This document shows positions 46,955 to 55,344 of a DNA stretch of 64,000 nt, in pieces. Position 1 is the first letter of the stretch. Each line of letters begins with the position of its first letter. Under the pieces are notes generated by a model. The model was not told the origin of the DNA. It worked only from the letters and a program-made list of their open reading frames with translations, and made no database searches. Source of the stretch: Paenalicyclobacillus mengziensis (GTDB taxonomy: Bacteria > Bacillota > Bacilli > Alicyclobacillales > Alicyclobacillaceae); contig NZ_CP071182.1 in the NCBI RefSeq assembly GCF_017298635.1, positions 3,014,001 through 3,078,000 on the forward strand, given 5' to 3'. Position numbers and translations under genes: made by a program.

Positions 46955-47030
46955 GCGGATGTAGTTCAATTGGCAGAGCGTCAGCTTCCCAAGCTGAATG
47001 TTGCGGGTTCGAGCCCCGTCATCCGCTCCA
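46955..47030 (+). tRNA. tRNA-Gly (anticodon CCC)
   Basis: 76 bases including encoded CCA. The acceptor stem GCGGATG pairs with CATCCGC, the anticodon arm CAGC-TTCCCAA-GCTG gives anticodon CCC, and the T arm has GGTTCGAGCCC. A single tRNA on the plus strand amid minus-strand genes, followed by its own terminator. Confidence 0.97.
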
Positions 47031-47039
47031 TGACAAAGA

Positions 47040-47117
47040 GGGTGTACGTCAGTCCGCCTCCTCCCGCGATAAGGCAATTGGGAACGGCGCGGATGATATG
47101 TGCACCCTAATTTTTTA
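47040..47117 (+). terminator. Terminator of the tRNA-Gly gene
   Basis: GGGTGTAC (47040-47047) pairs with GTGCACCC (47100-47107), enclosing about 50 bases, followed by TAATTTTTTA. The large loop makes this less typical, but the T run is clear. Confidence 0.6.
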
Positions 47118-47175
47118 TTGCAATCATTTGTCGCGAGCAACGGACGTCCCTGACTGAACACATCCGAAAATTTGC

Positions 47176-48078
47176 TTACACCTCGAAATGTCTCGCAAAT
47201 GCAAGCACATTATGCACATATGTAAATGAGTGGTTATAGGCATACAGGGCTGCTACTGGATTTTTGCGGTACCCGTCCGCTTGCAGCATGTGTGCACAGG
47301 TATAAATCGCATCGTCAACGTTGTTGATGTCTGGGGCCCCTGTTTGCCCTGGAGCTCGCACTGCATATTCCTGAAAAGTCGCTGGCATGAACTGCATGGG
47401 GCCTTCAGCACCCGCATAGCTCACCACGTATCCTGTAGAGAAATGCGTTTCCACGCGGTGGATAGCCGCGAGCACGTTCCAAGGAATGTCGTATTTCTTT
47501 CCTGCTGCTTGGTAGATGGGGACCAGGTTGATGGGGAGACCGACTTTGGCATACTGTTTCAAAACCACTTTTTGATAGGCTGCCTTAGTCCCTATATACA
47601 CCCGGAGTTTTTGCCCTGGATAAATGATGTCGGAATGAAGTTGGTTGATTGCGGTCAAGTTTGCAACCGTTGTATGATTCACGACTGCCAGGTGCCAGAG
47701 CGTATCTCCAGGCTGAACGGTGTGGATTACCGTGAAGGATGGTTCGTTCACTTTTTGACGATGAGTCTTATGGGTATTGAGAACCGATTGGGAGTGAGCT
47801 TGGAATCGCCGGGGTTTGCTGACAGGTGAAGTTGCTGTGTCTGGAGTTGGTATATCGAGGGTGTGATGGATTCTCAGGAAGCTCGAAGACTGGTGATTCG
47901 CTTGCGTCAAATCCTGAACGGAGGTGTGATGTGTTTGTGCAATGTGCAGTAGGTTGTCGCGTTGATGGACCGTGTAGTTGGTGTCGACATGCACGAAGTT
48001 GACGAGAGCGACGAAACTGTAGCACAGAGTCACTAACAACGCCAGAGTTAACGCTAGCCATTTTGTTCGCACACTCAT
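47176..48078 (-). CDS. LysM-containing lytic transglycosylase (SLT domain)
   Basis: Cell-wall hydrolase cleaving peptidoglycan glycan strands. The start is ATG 48078 (MSVRTKWLALTLALL), with AAGGAAG before; 300 residues. The N-terminal hydrophobic segment (about 6-27) anchors or exports it. Two LysM modules bind peptidoglycan: a weaker one near 35-75 and a clear one near 120-165 (HTVQPGDTLWHLAVVNHTTVANL). The SLT domain follows, with the catalytic glutamate in IHRVETHFS and the GAEGPMQFMPAT motif. It stands alone. Confidence 0.9.
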   Translation of the reverse strand: MSVRTKWLALTLALLVTLCYSFVALVNFVHVDTNYTVHQRDNLLHIAQTHHTSVQDLTQANHQSSSFLRIHHTLDIPTPDTATSPVSKPRRFQAHSQSVLNTHKTHRQKVNEPSFTVIHTVQPGDTLWHLAVVNHTTVANLTAINQLHSDIIYPGQKLRVYIGTKAAYQKVVLKQYAKVGLPINLVPIYQAAGKKYDIPWNVLAAIHRVETHFSTGYVVSYAGAEGPMQFMPATFQEYAVRAPGQTGAPDINNVDDAIYTCAHMLQADGYRKNPVAALYAYNHSFTYVHNVLAFARHFEV

Positions 48079-48209
48079 GCCTTGAAACTTCCTTTCCACG
48101 CCTACGAGGTTAGTTGTCGGGTTCGAGCTGAAAGGTTGCTCTGGACAATTGTCCTTCACCCCGGAATTGATGTCCCCCGTTCAGTATGATTCGGCGGTCT
48201 GTTTGAGGT

Positions 48210-48243
48210 GTGTACTTTTGCTGGCAAGTACACAGAAGTGTAC
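48210..48243. promoter_or_regulatory. Operator-like repeat near the transglycosylase gene
   Basis: GTGTACTT (48210-48217) and AAGTACAC (48226-48233) form a perfect inverted repeat with 8-base gap, and a third half-site AAGTGTAC follows at 48236-48243. No T tract, so not a terminator. Possibly a repressor site; the regulator is unknown. Confidence 0.35.
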
Positions 48244-48421
48244 GCGGGCAACAGGTTCATTTATCACTCTTTGATGAGATCTTTTAGTAGAAATTGTTTA
48301 CAGCTGAAATGATCTAGAAGGACCTACGAGCGAGAGATATTGGGGAGCTCGTAAAAGCAACGAGAATCTGAAACTTGGAACACGCGATTTTGGAAAGTGT
48401 ATTGTCTGCCAAGAAACGTGT

Positions 48422-48427
48422 TACAAT
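48422..48427 (+). promoter_or_regulatory. Extended -10 promoter element of small membrane protein gene
   Basis: TGTTACAAT has the TGn extension before TACAAT. A transcript from here would have a leader of about 75 bases before the gene at 48509. The -35 region is poor. Confidence 0.4.
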
Positions 48428-48508
48428 TTCAACGTAGTCTCGCTTCCGTGGTTTTGAACGGTAGCAGTGATTCTTAACTGGAATATGCATTACGGAGGTG
48501 AAAATGCT

Positions 48509-48679
48509 GTGCATACGGGTCAATTACTTATCGCGGCACTGATTACTGTCTTTGGCTTCGTGTTGGTTGTAGTCGGTCAAACGACGACTCAGTTTTTCGG
48601 CATCATTGCCATCGTCATTGGAATTATCGTTGCTCTCGTAGCAGACCTCGCTAAGCCTTCGGTTTCATCACAGCACTAA
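48509..48679 (+). CDS. Small membrane protein, 56 residues
   Basis: The start is GTG 48509 (MHTGQLLIAALITVFG), with TACGGAGGTG 8 bases before it. Two hydrophobic segments (about 5-22 and 27-45) separated by GQTTTQ. Ends ADLAKPSVSSQH. No family recognised. It has an extended -10 box upstream and a terminator hairpin 50 bases downstream. Confidence 0.65.
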   Translation: MHTGQLLIAALITVFGFVLVVVGQTTTQFFGIIAIVIGIIVALVADLAKPSVSSQH

Positions 48680-48728
48680 TTTTCCTTTATGAGCGGCATC
48701 ATTCCCGTATATTTCTTGTGAGATGCAA

Positions 48729-48759
48729 AAGCCCAGGTGCCAAACAGACACCTGGGCTT
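48729..48759. terminator. Terminator between two small membrane protein genes
   Basis: AAGCCCAGGTG (48729-48739) and CACCTGGGCTT (48749-48759) form a perfect 11-bp stem with a 9-base loop. In the minus direction CTTTTGC follows; in the plus direction CTTCTG. Serves mainly the minus-strand small gene, possibly both. Confidence 0.75.
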
Positions 48760-48786
48760 CTGACGTAGAGAGTTTGATAATCAGTC

Positions 48787-48879
48787 CTAACGGTTTCCGG
48801 ACCACATCCAAATACCCCAACTCGCAAATGCGATGACCAAAATGACTGTTGGCAGCCACAAATAAATCGGTGAGGCCAA
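48787..48879 (-). CDS. Very small single-pass membrane protein, 30 residues
   Basis: Read directly: TTG 48879 starts MASPIYLWLPTVILV, continues IAFASWGIWMWSGNR and stops TAG. GGGGGGAG lies 5 bases upstream. One membrane segment covers residues 5-26. A sigma-A promoter (48932-48961) lies upstream and a strong terminator follows the stop by 28 bases, so this is a complete monocistronic gene. The size, the Leu-x-Pro near the start of the helix and the Trp-rich end recall small oxidase subunits such as CydS, but I cannot claim homology. Confidence 0.65.
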   Translation of the reverse strand: MASPIYLWLPTVILVIAFASWGIWMWSGNR

Positions 48880-48931
48880 AGCCTCTCCCCCCTTCGTTGA
48901 ATTGCCGAAATCATTCTGCTTATCAGTATTT

Positions 48932-48961
48932 AGTATACGCGGTTTGGCCTATTGACTTCAA
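48932..48961 (-). promoter_or_regulatory. Promoter of the 30-residue membrane protein gene
   Basis: TTGAAG (48956-48961), 18 bp, TATACT (48932-48937) on the minus strand. The start codon is 53 bases downstream of the -10 box. Confidence 0.6.
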
Positions 48962-49133
48962 TCTCCTGCCTGTCCTGTACTCTACGATTTGAACTACAGG
49001 TCGTAACCAACCTACGATTTCAACTCAATCGTAAAGGTTAATAATGTTGTACTCTCGTCCACTTCTTCGTGCATATGCTAGTTAGTGATTGTTGAGCGTT
49101 GTTCGCAAGGCGCACAAAGAGAGGCGATGGTGC

Positions 49134-49550
49134 ATGATTGACAACTTTAAGAAGTTCATCGTGAGCAGCAACGTCCTTGACTGGGCCATCGGCATTGTTG
49201 TCGGAACGGCATTTGGGAAAATTGTTTACTCCTTTATCAATGATATCGTGATGCCGCCTGTCGGTCTTCTCCTCGGTAAAGTTGATTTTCGAGACCTGTT
49301 TATCAACCTCTCCAACAAACATTATGCGTCTCTGCCGCAAGCCAAGGAAGCTGGGGCACCGACCATCAACTATGGCGTTTTTTTGTCGACTGTTGTGGAT
49401 TTTCTGGTCCTTTCCTTTGTTGTCTACGTCGTTGTCACACAACTGACCAAATGGTATTCGGAACCAATGAAGGAATGCCCTTATTGCACATCCCAAATCC
49501 CTGTCCGTGCGATTCGCTGTCCCAAATGCACGGCACACCTTGAGGTCTAG
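49134..49550 (+). CDS. mscL: Large-conductance mechanosensitive channel with C-terminal zinc ribbon
   Basis: Pressure-relief channel opened by membrane tension. The start is ATG 49134 (MIDNFKKFIVSSNVLDWAIG), 138 residues. TM1 (about 14-40, ending DIVMPPVG) and TM2 (about 75-100) are clear. The C-terminus, usually a helical bundle, is replaced by CPYC-x10-CPKC, a rubredoxin-like zinc ribbon. Convergent with pheA. Confidence 0.93.
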   Translation: MIDNFKKFIVSSNVLDWAIGIVVGTAFGKIVYSFINDIVMPPVGLLLGKVDFRDLFINLSNKHYASLPQAKEAGAPTINYGVFLSTVVDFLVLSFVVYVVVTQLTKWYSEPMKECPYCTSQIPVRAIRCPKCTAHLEV

Positions 49551-49618
49551 CTGGCCGACCAACAACCCGAATGCCCATGGTTTCAAGCAGTCACGTACGA
49601 ACAGTCATCGACGAGTGG

Positions 49619-50485
49619 TCATCGACCCTGAACAGAGGCAGACTGGTAACTGCCAAGAATGTGCACCTTATGTCCATAGGCTTCTATGACACCGATAGAA
49701 CGTTTCAACGATTCAGTTTCAATCCCTGTCTGGATTTCCACAAAGAATTGATAAGTGCCAAGACGCTGCCGCGTGGGTCGCGACTCAATCCAAGATAAGT
49801 TCAGCCCCAATGCTGAAAATACGTTCAAGACGCTGGCGAGAACACCGGGAATGTTTTGATACGGTGTAACCACCAGCATGGTCTTTTTTTCTTCGATTTC
49901 GTCAAATCCGTCGCCTACAAGCGTGTTTACTTCCCCAGTCCCGACACTTCTGACAACGGCAAAGCGGGTCCAGTTTTCCGTAACGTCAGCAATGTTGTTT
50001 TCGATGACGGCGAGTCCATGTTCAACAGCAGCTTGCTGCGGGCCGATTGCAGCAACATCTTTTCTGGCGGACAAAGCAAGCGCTGCTGCGGCTGCGGCCG
50101 TACTGTCAAATTGAACTTCGCGCAATTTTCGGTCTCTGATGAACGAGCGACACTGAGCCAGTGCTTGCGGATGGGACCACACTTCCTCAATCTGTTCACC
50201 ATTCACGCCTTCTAGAACCATCAGGTGCTGCTCAATGCGAAGCAGAATCTCCCTGGTAATTTCCAGCGTCGGACGAGCCAGTAAGCCATCAATCGTCACA
50301 TGTACTGTCCCCTGAATCGAGTTTTCCATGGGCACAACCCCGGAACGTACTTCTCCGTCAGCCACTGCGTCGAGCACCGCAGGAATGGAAGGCATCGGGC
50401 GGAAACTGGTGGCGTCAGCGGTAGGAAAAGCGGAATGTGCGGCTTGTTCCGTAAATGTACCGGATGGGCCGAGAAATCCAATCAT
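49619..50485 (-). CDS. pheA: Prephenate dehydratase
   Basis: Converts prephenate to phenylpyruvate for phenylalanine. The start is ATG 50485 (MIGFLGPSGTFTEQAA), with GGAGGTG 5 bases upstream; 288 residues. The catalytic TRF is in NWTRFAVV near residue 170, and a C-terminal ACT domain (about 195-275, ESRPTRQRLGTYQFFVEIQ) gives phenylalanine feedback. It stands apart from the other aromatic genes. Confidence 0.96.
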   Translation of the reverse strand: MIGFLGPSGTFTEQAAHSAFPTADATSFRPMPSIPAVLDAVADGEVRSGVVPMENSIQGTVHVTIDGLLARPTLEITREILLRIEQHLMVLEGVNGEQIEEVWSHPQALAQCRSFIRDRKLREVQFDSTAAAAAALALSARKDVAAIGPQQAAVEHGLAVIENNIADVTENWTRFAVVRSVGTGEVNTLVGDGFDEIEEKKTMLVVTPYQNIPGVLASVLNVFSALGLNLSWIESRPTRQRLGTYQFFVEIQTGIETESLKRSIGVIEAYGHKVHILGSYQSASVQGR

Positions 50486-50676
50486 GCTTACACCTCCTGT
50501 ATTCAGAACAAGCGCCGAAATGGATAAAATCAAACCCGCACTTGCGGCGTTTTGTACCTGCGGCAGTTTGCCCTAAGTGCGCCTAGTTTGCTGTCAAGCG
50601 GGCGCATGCCCTAGACATTTTCCCTACGGAAATCATGAGATAACACTGTACGCCAACAGAAAAGGAGGGACCCGAA

Positions 50677-50811
50677 ATGTACGACGGAGTTTTTGGCAAC
50701 TACACGCGCTGGGCAGTTGTGTTTCTCATCATCTTCGTTCTGTTCATTCTGTTGGTTCCGTACGCGGGAGCCGCGGCGACAGGTGTTGCGGGCGCAACTG
50801 CAGGATATTAA
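50677..50811 (+). CDS. YjcZ-like small hydrophobic sporulation protein, copy 1
   Basis: 44 residues from ATG 50677, with AAAGGAGGG 6 bases upstream. MYDGVFGNYTRWAVVF leads into one hydrophobic segment (about 12-28) and a Gly/Ala-rich tail ending TAGY. The Gly-Tyr ends and single helix resemble the YjcZ family of small spore proteins. It shares a nearly identical 44-base stretch with the following copy. Confidence 0.68.
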   Translation: MYDGVFGNYTRWAVVFLIIFVLFILLVPYAGAAATGVAGATAGY

Positions 50812-50899
50812 GTTCAAACTTCTGCAAACGTGACGAGGCAACCATCGTGACAAGTACAGTGTAGCAAAATTCCTGAAAGAAAACTTGGAGGTGTCCGAG

Positions 50900-51004
50900 A
50901 TGGGTGTGTTTGGTGGATACACGCGTTGGGCAGTTGTGTTTCTTATCATCTTCGTTCTGTTCTTCCTTCTGGTACCGGGAATCGGTACGGGGGCAGGATA
51001 CTGA
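50900..51004 (+). CDS. YjcZ-like small hydrophobic sporulation protein, copy 2
   Basis: 34 residues from ATG 50900, with TTGGAGGTG upstream. MGVFGGYTRWAVVF, a hydrophobic segment, then GIGTGAGY. A tandem duplicate of copy 1: residues YTRWAVVFLIIFVLF are the same in both. Start and stop are both clear. Confidence 0.68.
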   Translation: MGVFGGYTRWAVVFLIIFVLFFLLVPGIGTGAGY

Positions 51005-51109
51005 TTTAGTGGCTCCAAATCTTTGAAGCATGAATAGCAACAATGCGACAACTTCGCAATAAGGTTTGGTTCTGGTGCGGGCCGTGTTACGGCCCGCACG
51101 TAGAATGGT

Positions 51110-52159
51110 GTGTCGCATGCGAAGGGGGAAACGGTCATCCGACAGTCCATACAAAGAAAACGAGTGGGCCTGGCACTGAGCGGTGGGACACTGAAAGCCG
51201 CTGCGCACGTTGGCGTACTCGACGCACTCGAAGCGATGAGAGTTCAGATTGACTGTGTTGCAGGTACGAGCGCAGGGTCATATGTAGCTGCTCTCTACGC
51301 GCACGGGCTGAAGCCTCGAGAAATGGTCAAAATGGTCAAGAGTTTCCCTGGACCCCGTCTGCTCGACTATGGGTTTCCACTTGTCTCCTCACTCTTTACC
51401 TTGACGAAGTACAGACTCTGGCCTCGTGGGCTTAAAAGTTGTGTGTTGCCGTCAGGATTGCTTCAGGGCCGTCGATTGGAAGAGTACTTTCGAAAGGCAC
51501 TGAAAAAGCGGTCAGCACAACTTCCGTACTACCTCATCGCGACTGATTTGTACAGCGGAGCGCCTGTTGTCTACGGTGACGCCCGGACAACTGGGAACGC
51601 TCGCCCGTCTCTCCATCATTCCTCACTGTCCAGGCAGATTCACCGTGTTACCGACCTTGCGAGGGTCGTGCGCGGCAGTTGTTCCTTACCAGGGATCCTG
51701 ACTCCGGTGCCGATGGGTGAGAAGCTGCTTGTCGATGGTGGACTGCGAAGCTATGTGCCGGTTGAGGTGCTGCGAGATGCTGGATGTACACATATCATAG
51801 CAGTAAATCTTTACCGTCTTCAGGAAAAGTGGCAACCAGAGACGTTTGCGCACGTCCTTGCCCGTTCGTTCGATATTATTTTAGATGAGACCATTGATGG
51901 GGATGTTCAGGGAAGTGATGTATTTTCGTTGACTCCGAACGTCAGTCACATTTCTTGGCACTCGTTTCGAGATATGGAAAACTGCGTGCATGCCGGAGTG
52001 AAGGCTGTTACCGATTGCCAAGAAGCACTTGAAAGATTCCTTGATTCCCCTTCCCACGAAGTATCCGCAACATCTCAAAGAAACAAAACAACTGAATTAA
52101 AAAGGACGAAGGATGAACAGCCCTCCCCCGTCCTGAACCTCAGAGTTGGTAAAGTGTAA
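51110..52159 (+). CDS. Patatin-like phospholipase / serine hydrolase
   Basis: 349 residues. The oxyanion-hole stretch LALSGGTLKAAAHVG lies near 21-35, the nucleophile is S54 in GTSAG, and the second catalytic residue D209 is in LVDGG, giving the Ser-Asp dyad of patatins. No signal peptide or membrane segment. The C-terminal 40 residues are polar and probably disordered. The GTG start at 51110 lacks a good ribosome binding site; AAGGGGG occurs 12 bases inside the frame without a standard start codon after it, so the N-terminus is uncertain. Confidence 0.85.
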   Translation: MSHAKGETVIRQSIQRKRVGLALSGGTLKAAAHVGVLDALEAMRVQIDCVAGTSAGSYVAALYAHGLKPREMVKMVKSFPGPRLLDYGFPLVSSLFTLTKYRLWPRGLKSCVLPSGLLQGRRLEEYFRKALKKRSAQLPYYLIATDLYSGAPVVYGDARTTGNARPSLHHSSLSRQIHRVTDLARVVRGSCSLPGILTPVPMGEKLLVDGGLRSYVPVEVLRDAGCTHIIAVNLYRLQEKWQPETFAHVLARSFDIILDETIDGDVQGSDVFSLTPNVSHISWHSFRDMENCVHAGVKAVTDCQEALERFLDSPSHEVSATSQRNKTTELKRTKDEQPSPVLNLRVGKV

Positions 52160-52167
52160 ACAATAAC

Positions 52168-52620
52168 TTATTTCAGCCAGACATCGACTGCTCGTTCGTA
52201 GTCGGCAAGTGACTCATTAAACCACAGTGCGATTTCGCGAGCTGCACTGTCAGGGGAATCTGAGCCGTGGACAATATTCATGCCAATGGTCAAGCCAAGG
52301 TCCCCACGAATAGTTCCAGGTGCAGCATCCGCCGGGTTTGTTTTGCCCATCATGTTACGTGCAATAGAAATGGCATTTTCACCTTCCCACACCATGGCGA
52401 AGACTGGCGATGACGTGATAAACGAGACTAGATCATTGAAAAACGGCCGTTCTCGATGTTCTGCATAATGAGACTCAGCCAGCTCATTGGACACTTGCAT
52501 CAGTTTTGCCCCAAGAAGTTTCAAGCCTTTCCGTTCAAAGCGGCTTACGACTTCCCCCACCAGACCCCGCTGTACGCCGTCCGGTTTCACCATGATAAAC
52601 GTGCGTTCTGCTGCCAACAC
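52168..52620 (-). CDS. ndk: Nucleoside diphosphate kinase
   Basis: Balances nucleoside triphosphate pools. 150 residues. The phosphorylated histidine is in NIVHGSDS near residue 119, and [19 protein letters not shown] opens the protein. It follows hepT as in B. subtilis. Convergent with the patatin-like gene, 8 bases apart, with no clear terminator between. Confidence 0.97.
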   Translation of the reverse strand: MLAAERTFIMVKPDGVQRGLVGEVVSRFERKGLKLLGAKLMQVSNELAESHYAEHRERPFFNDLVSFITSSPVFAMVWEGENAISIARNMMGKTNPADAAPGTIRGDLGLTIGMNIVHGSDSPDSAAREIALWFNESLADYERAVDVWLK

Positions 52621-52765
52621 AATCGCTCCTCTACATCGCGTAACTTCAGCTTATCAAACACCATGGCCCAATATACGCTGGGGCCCATGGCCCATTGTAA
52701 AGAAATCTTTTCCTTGGTTCAACTCAGACTTCGTTTTCCGAGACTAAACAGGATTTGATGACAAA

Positions 52766-53734
52766 CTAATACAGGCGCTGGTTCACAAATCGAGCGACAA
52801 CTTCGAGGGCTTCCCTCGTGTCACTTGGCTCCAGTTCGGAGAGAACAGTGAGGGCCTTATTCAGATATCGTTCCGCTAGTCGCTCTGCCTGGTCAATGCC
52901 GCCAGAATTCCGTACGAGGGAGACGGCAGCAGCAACGTCCTCTTTTGTCATCGTTGGTGAAATGAGAGATCGTAAGGCAACTCCTTGATCTGTACGCTGC
53001 GCCGTATATAGGACAGGGTACGTAATGTTTCCCTGCCACAAGTCATTTCCGACCGGTTTCCCGACAACCGATTCTGTACCCGAAAAGTCAAGTACGTCAT
53101 CGATGATCTGAAAAGCCATGCCGGTAAAGTACCCAAACCTTCGGACATGAGACACGACGCTCGTTGACGCCCCTCCGACAGTGGCGCCGAGTGAGCAGCT
53201 TACGGAAATCAACAACGCCGTCTTTCGCTCGATTCGGCGGAGGTAGTTTTTCAAGGATTGGTCGAGATCAAAAAAATCCCGAATTTGGTCAATCTCTCCC
53301 TCGGTCATTCGAACGATGGCATTTGACATCTCGACATGTAAGTCGGTGTCCGCGAGCGACGACAGAAGACTAATCGCGCGAGCGAATAAAAAATCCCCTG
53401 TGTACATTGCAGGGCGATTGCCGTACTGTGCTCGGACAGTCGGGTGGCCACGGCGAACCGACGCGTCATCGATGACATCATCATGGACGAGAGATGCCAT
53501 ATGTACGAGTTCTACGGATGCAGCAAGGGTATGTACACGTTCGCGGTCGACACGATCTCCTAACTCACTGCAGAGCAAGGCGAACAGGGGTCGAATCCGC
53601 TTGCCGCCAGCTTCCAGTAACTGCAGCGATGAGCTGGCGAGAAGGTCGTTCTCGCTCACCACAGAATGCTTTAATAACGTGTCTATCTCTTGTAAATCAG
53701 TTCGATACTCATCGTAAACTTGGTGAAAATCCAT
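52766..53734 (-). CDS. hepT: Heptaprenyl diphosphate synthase component II
   Basis: Catalytic subunit of the two-part enzyme that makes the C35 side chain of menaquinone-7. The start is ATG 53734 (MDFHQVYDEYRTDLQE), 322 residues. The two aspartate-rich motifs are HDDVIDD and IIDDVLDF; GGKRIRPL binds isopentenyl diphosphate. Works with HepS, encoded two genes upstream. Longer starts reach into the menG end. Confidence 0.95.
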   Translation of the reverse strand: MDFHQVYDEYRTDLQEIDTLLKHSVVSENDLLASSSLQLLEAGGKRIRPLFALLCSELGDRVDRERVHTLAASVELVHMASLVHDDVIDDASVRRGHPTVRAQYGNRPAMYTGDFLFARAISLLSSLADTDLHVEMSNAIVRMTEGEIDQIRDFFDLDQSLKNYLRRIERKTALLISVSCSLGATVGGASTSVVSHVRRFGYFTGMAFQIIDDVLDFSGTESVVGKPVGNDLWQGNITYPVLYTAQRTDQGVALRSLISPTMTKEDVAAAVSLVRNSGGIDQAERLAERYLNKALTVLSELEPSDTREALEVVARFVNQRLY

Positions 53735-53753
53735 CGGTGCGGCGGCCCCCATC

Positions 53754-54467
53754 TCATGCTTTACGCCCAACGTGTAAGGCTGCAATGCCGCCAGTTAACG
53801 GATAGCTGCGAACATCCGACAGTCCAGCTTGACGAAACAACTTTTCCAGGTTGCGGCGATCCGGAAAGTCAACCAACGACTCAGGCAGCCATGCGTAGGA
53901 CTTTTTACTTCCCGCAGCTAACGAGCCAATGTGTGGAAGAACATGGTTGAAATACAAGTAATAAAGAGACCTAAAGATAGGTGTCTCCGGTTTTGACAGT
54001 TCTAAAGACACAACCCGTCCTCCTGGTTTCACAACACGTGTCATTTCTGTCAAAACGGTGAGGATATCAGGCACGTTTCGAAGTGCGAAACCGATTGTTG
54101 CCACGTCAAAGGAGTTCTCTGCAAACGGAAGATCCATTGCGTCTCCTTCAACGAGTTCTACTGTGCGGTTAAGGAAACCTCGCTTGCTCAGCTTTTCTTT
54201 CGCCACGTTAAGCATCTCGCGAGTAAAGTCGATACCCACGACCTTTCCCTTGTCCCCGACTGCTTTTGCTAGTGACAATGTCCAGTCACCTGTTCCACAG
54301 GCGACATCGAGGGCCTGTCCGCCTTTACCCACGTTCACTTGTTTCATGGCGAATCGACGCCAGATTTTGTGCTGCCAGAAACTGAGCACCGAGTTCATCA
54401 AGTCGTAGTGGTCTGCAATGTCTGAAAAAACAGCTTTGACATGGGCTGATTTTGTTTCTCTATCCAT
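53754..54467 (-). CDS. menG: Demethylmenaquinone methyltransferase
   Basis: SAM-dependent last step of menaquinone synthesis. The start is ATG 54467 (MDRETKSAHVKAVFSDIADH), with GGAGGGG 8 bases upstream; it shares one base with the hepS stop. 237 residues. SAM motif DVACGTGDWT, then EGDAMDLPFAENSFD and the family end RSLYYLYFNHVLPHIG. Between hepS and hepT as in Bacillus (menH/ubiE). Confidence 0.96.
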   Translation of the reverse strand: MDRETKSAHVKAVFSDIADHYDLMNSVLSFWQHKIWRRFAMKQVNVGKGGQALDVACGTGDWTLSLAKAVGDKGKVVGIDFTREMLNVAKEKLSKRGFLNRTVELVEGDAMDLPFAENSFDVATIGFALRNVPDILTVLTEMTRVVKPGGRVVSLELSKPETPIFRSLYYLYFNHVLPHIGSLAAGSKKSYAWLPESLVDFPDRRNLEKLFRQAGLSDVRSYPLTGGIAALHVGRKA

Positions 54468-55210
54468 TACCGATTCCCCTCCGCCAAAGACTGCTTTTCC
54501 TGCAAGTTGCGAAGCGTACTCCACGTCCTAAGAACGAACGCATTTACGGGCTGCAACGAAGCCGCAATGGGGCTTTGGAACAGGCGTTCCTTGACTTCTG
54601 ATATCCACTCAAAGCCCTGGCGTACGGAAAATGGCTTTTCATCTGAGCGACTTTCTACTTCCGCCTGAACCACATAGGCACGAATTGCACCGCGAAGTGC
54701 CAGACGCCAGCCTGTATCGCCGGGCAGGTATGTCTCTGCGAGTGTAAAGAGTAGCTCACCGTGAATGGTTTCCTGGAGTTGCATATAGGACTCCGCAGAC
54801 CACGCATCCCGATGTCGGTGCAATGTCATTTTTGCCTCGTTGATGTGCACCACGGCATCGGACAACGCCTGTACCAGCCGTTCGTTCCCGACCCTCGCGA
54901 TAATCCAGTAATACTGGCTGCTACAGTAGTCCCCGGCAAGCACACGCAGTTGGCGTTGAAGTTCTGTTGTATTGTCAACTTCCTCGTGAATCGCTAAGCC
55001 CCGGTGCAATAGCAGTACAGCTTCGAGAATGGCGATGGACGCTCTCCTAGACAACCCAGCGGCCTCGAGCACGCCCTTTGCCATATCAAAATGAAACCGG
55101 CTCGCGTACGGTCTCACGTTGGCAGCATGTAAAAACGCGTGATGGGTGTATGCGCGGACCTTGTTGTCAATGTCTTCAAAGCGGATGAAGTTCACATCGG
55201 TCATCGCCAT
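54467..55210 (-). CDS. hepS: Heptaprenyl diphosphate synthase component I
   Basis: Non-catalytic subunit that fixes product length at C35 together with HepT. 247 residues, all-helical. LLHRGLAIHEEVDN and VLAGDYCSSQYYWIIAR are typical for the HEPPP_synt_1 family. GGGGG lies 6 bases before ATG 55210. It starts the hepS-menG-hepT operon, which also may include ndk. Confidence 0.93.
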   Translation of the reverse strand: MAMTDVNFIRFEDIDNKVRAYTHHAFLHAANVRPYASRFHFDMAKGVLEAAGLSRRASIAILEAVLLLHRGLAIHEEVDNTTELQRQLRVLAGDYCSSQYYWIIARVGNERLVQALSDAVVHINEAKMTLHRHRDAWSAESYMQLQETIHGELLFTLAETYLPGDTGWRLALRGAIRAYVVQAEVESRSDEKPFSVRQGFEWISEVKERLFQSPIAASLQPVNAFVLRTWSTLRNLQEKQSLAEGNR

Positions 55211-55254
55211 TTCAATCCCCCTAGCATTAACCGAACAGACCGTAAGTCGTGGAT

Positions 55255-55260
55255 ATTATA
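55255..55260 (-). promoter_or_regulatory. Extended -10 promoter of hepS-menG-hepT
   Basis: TGGTATAAT (TGn extension plus perfect TATAAT) 45 bases before hepS. The box is flanked by GTCGTG and CACGAC, an inverted repeat that could be an operator over the promoter. Confidence 0.6.
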
Positions 55261-55344
55261 CCACACGACTCGGTTCTCTATATGTAGGTATCCTGAGGCA
55301 GCCATCAAGCGACTTGGTCAGCACCAAGTCACGTAGAATCGTAC

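Larger units (their letters stand above)
48079..48508. other. Intergenic region upstream of the transglycosylase and a small plus-strand gene
   Basis: 430 bases between divergent genes. It holds three half-sites of GTGTACTT type (48210-48243) toward the transglycosylase and an extended -10 box (48422-48427) for the small gene at 48509. No larger open frame with a ribosome binding site was found. Confidence 0.5.
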
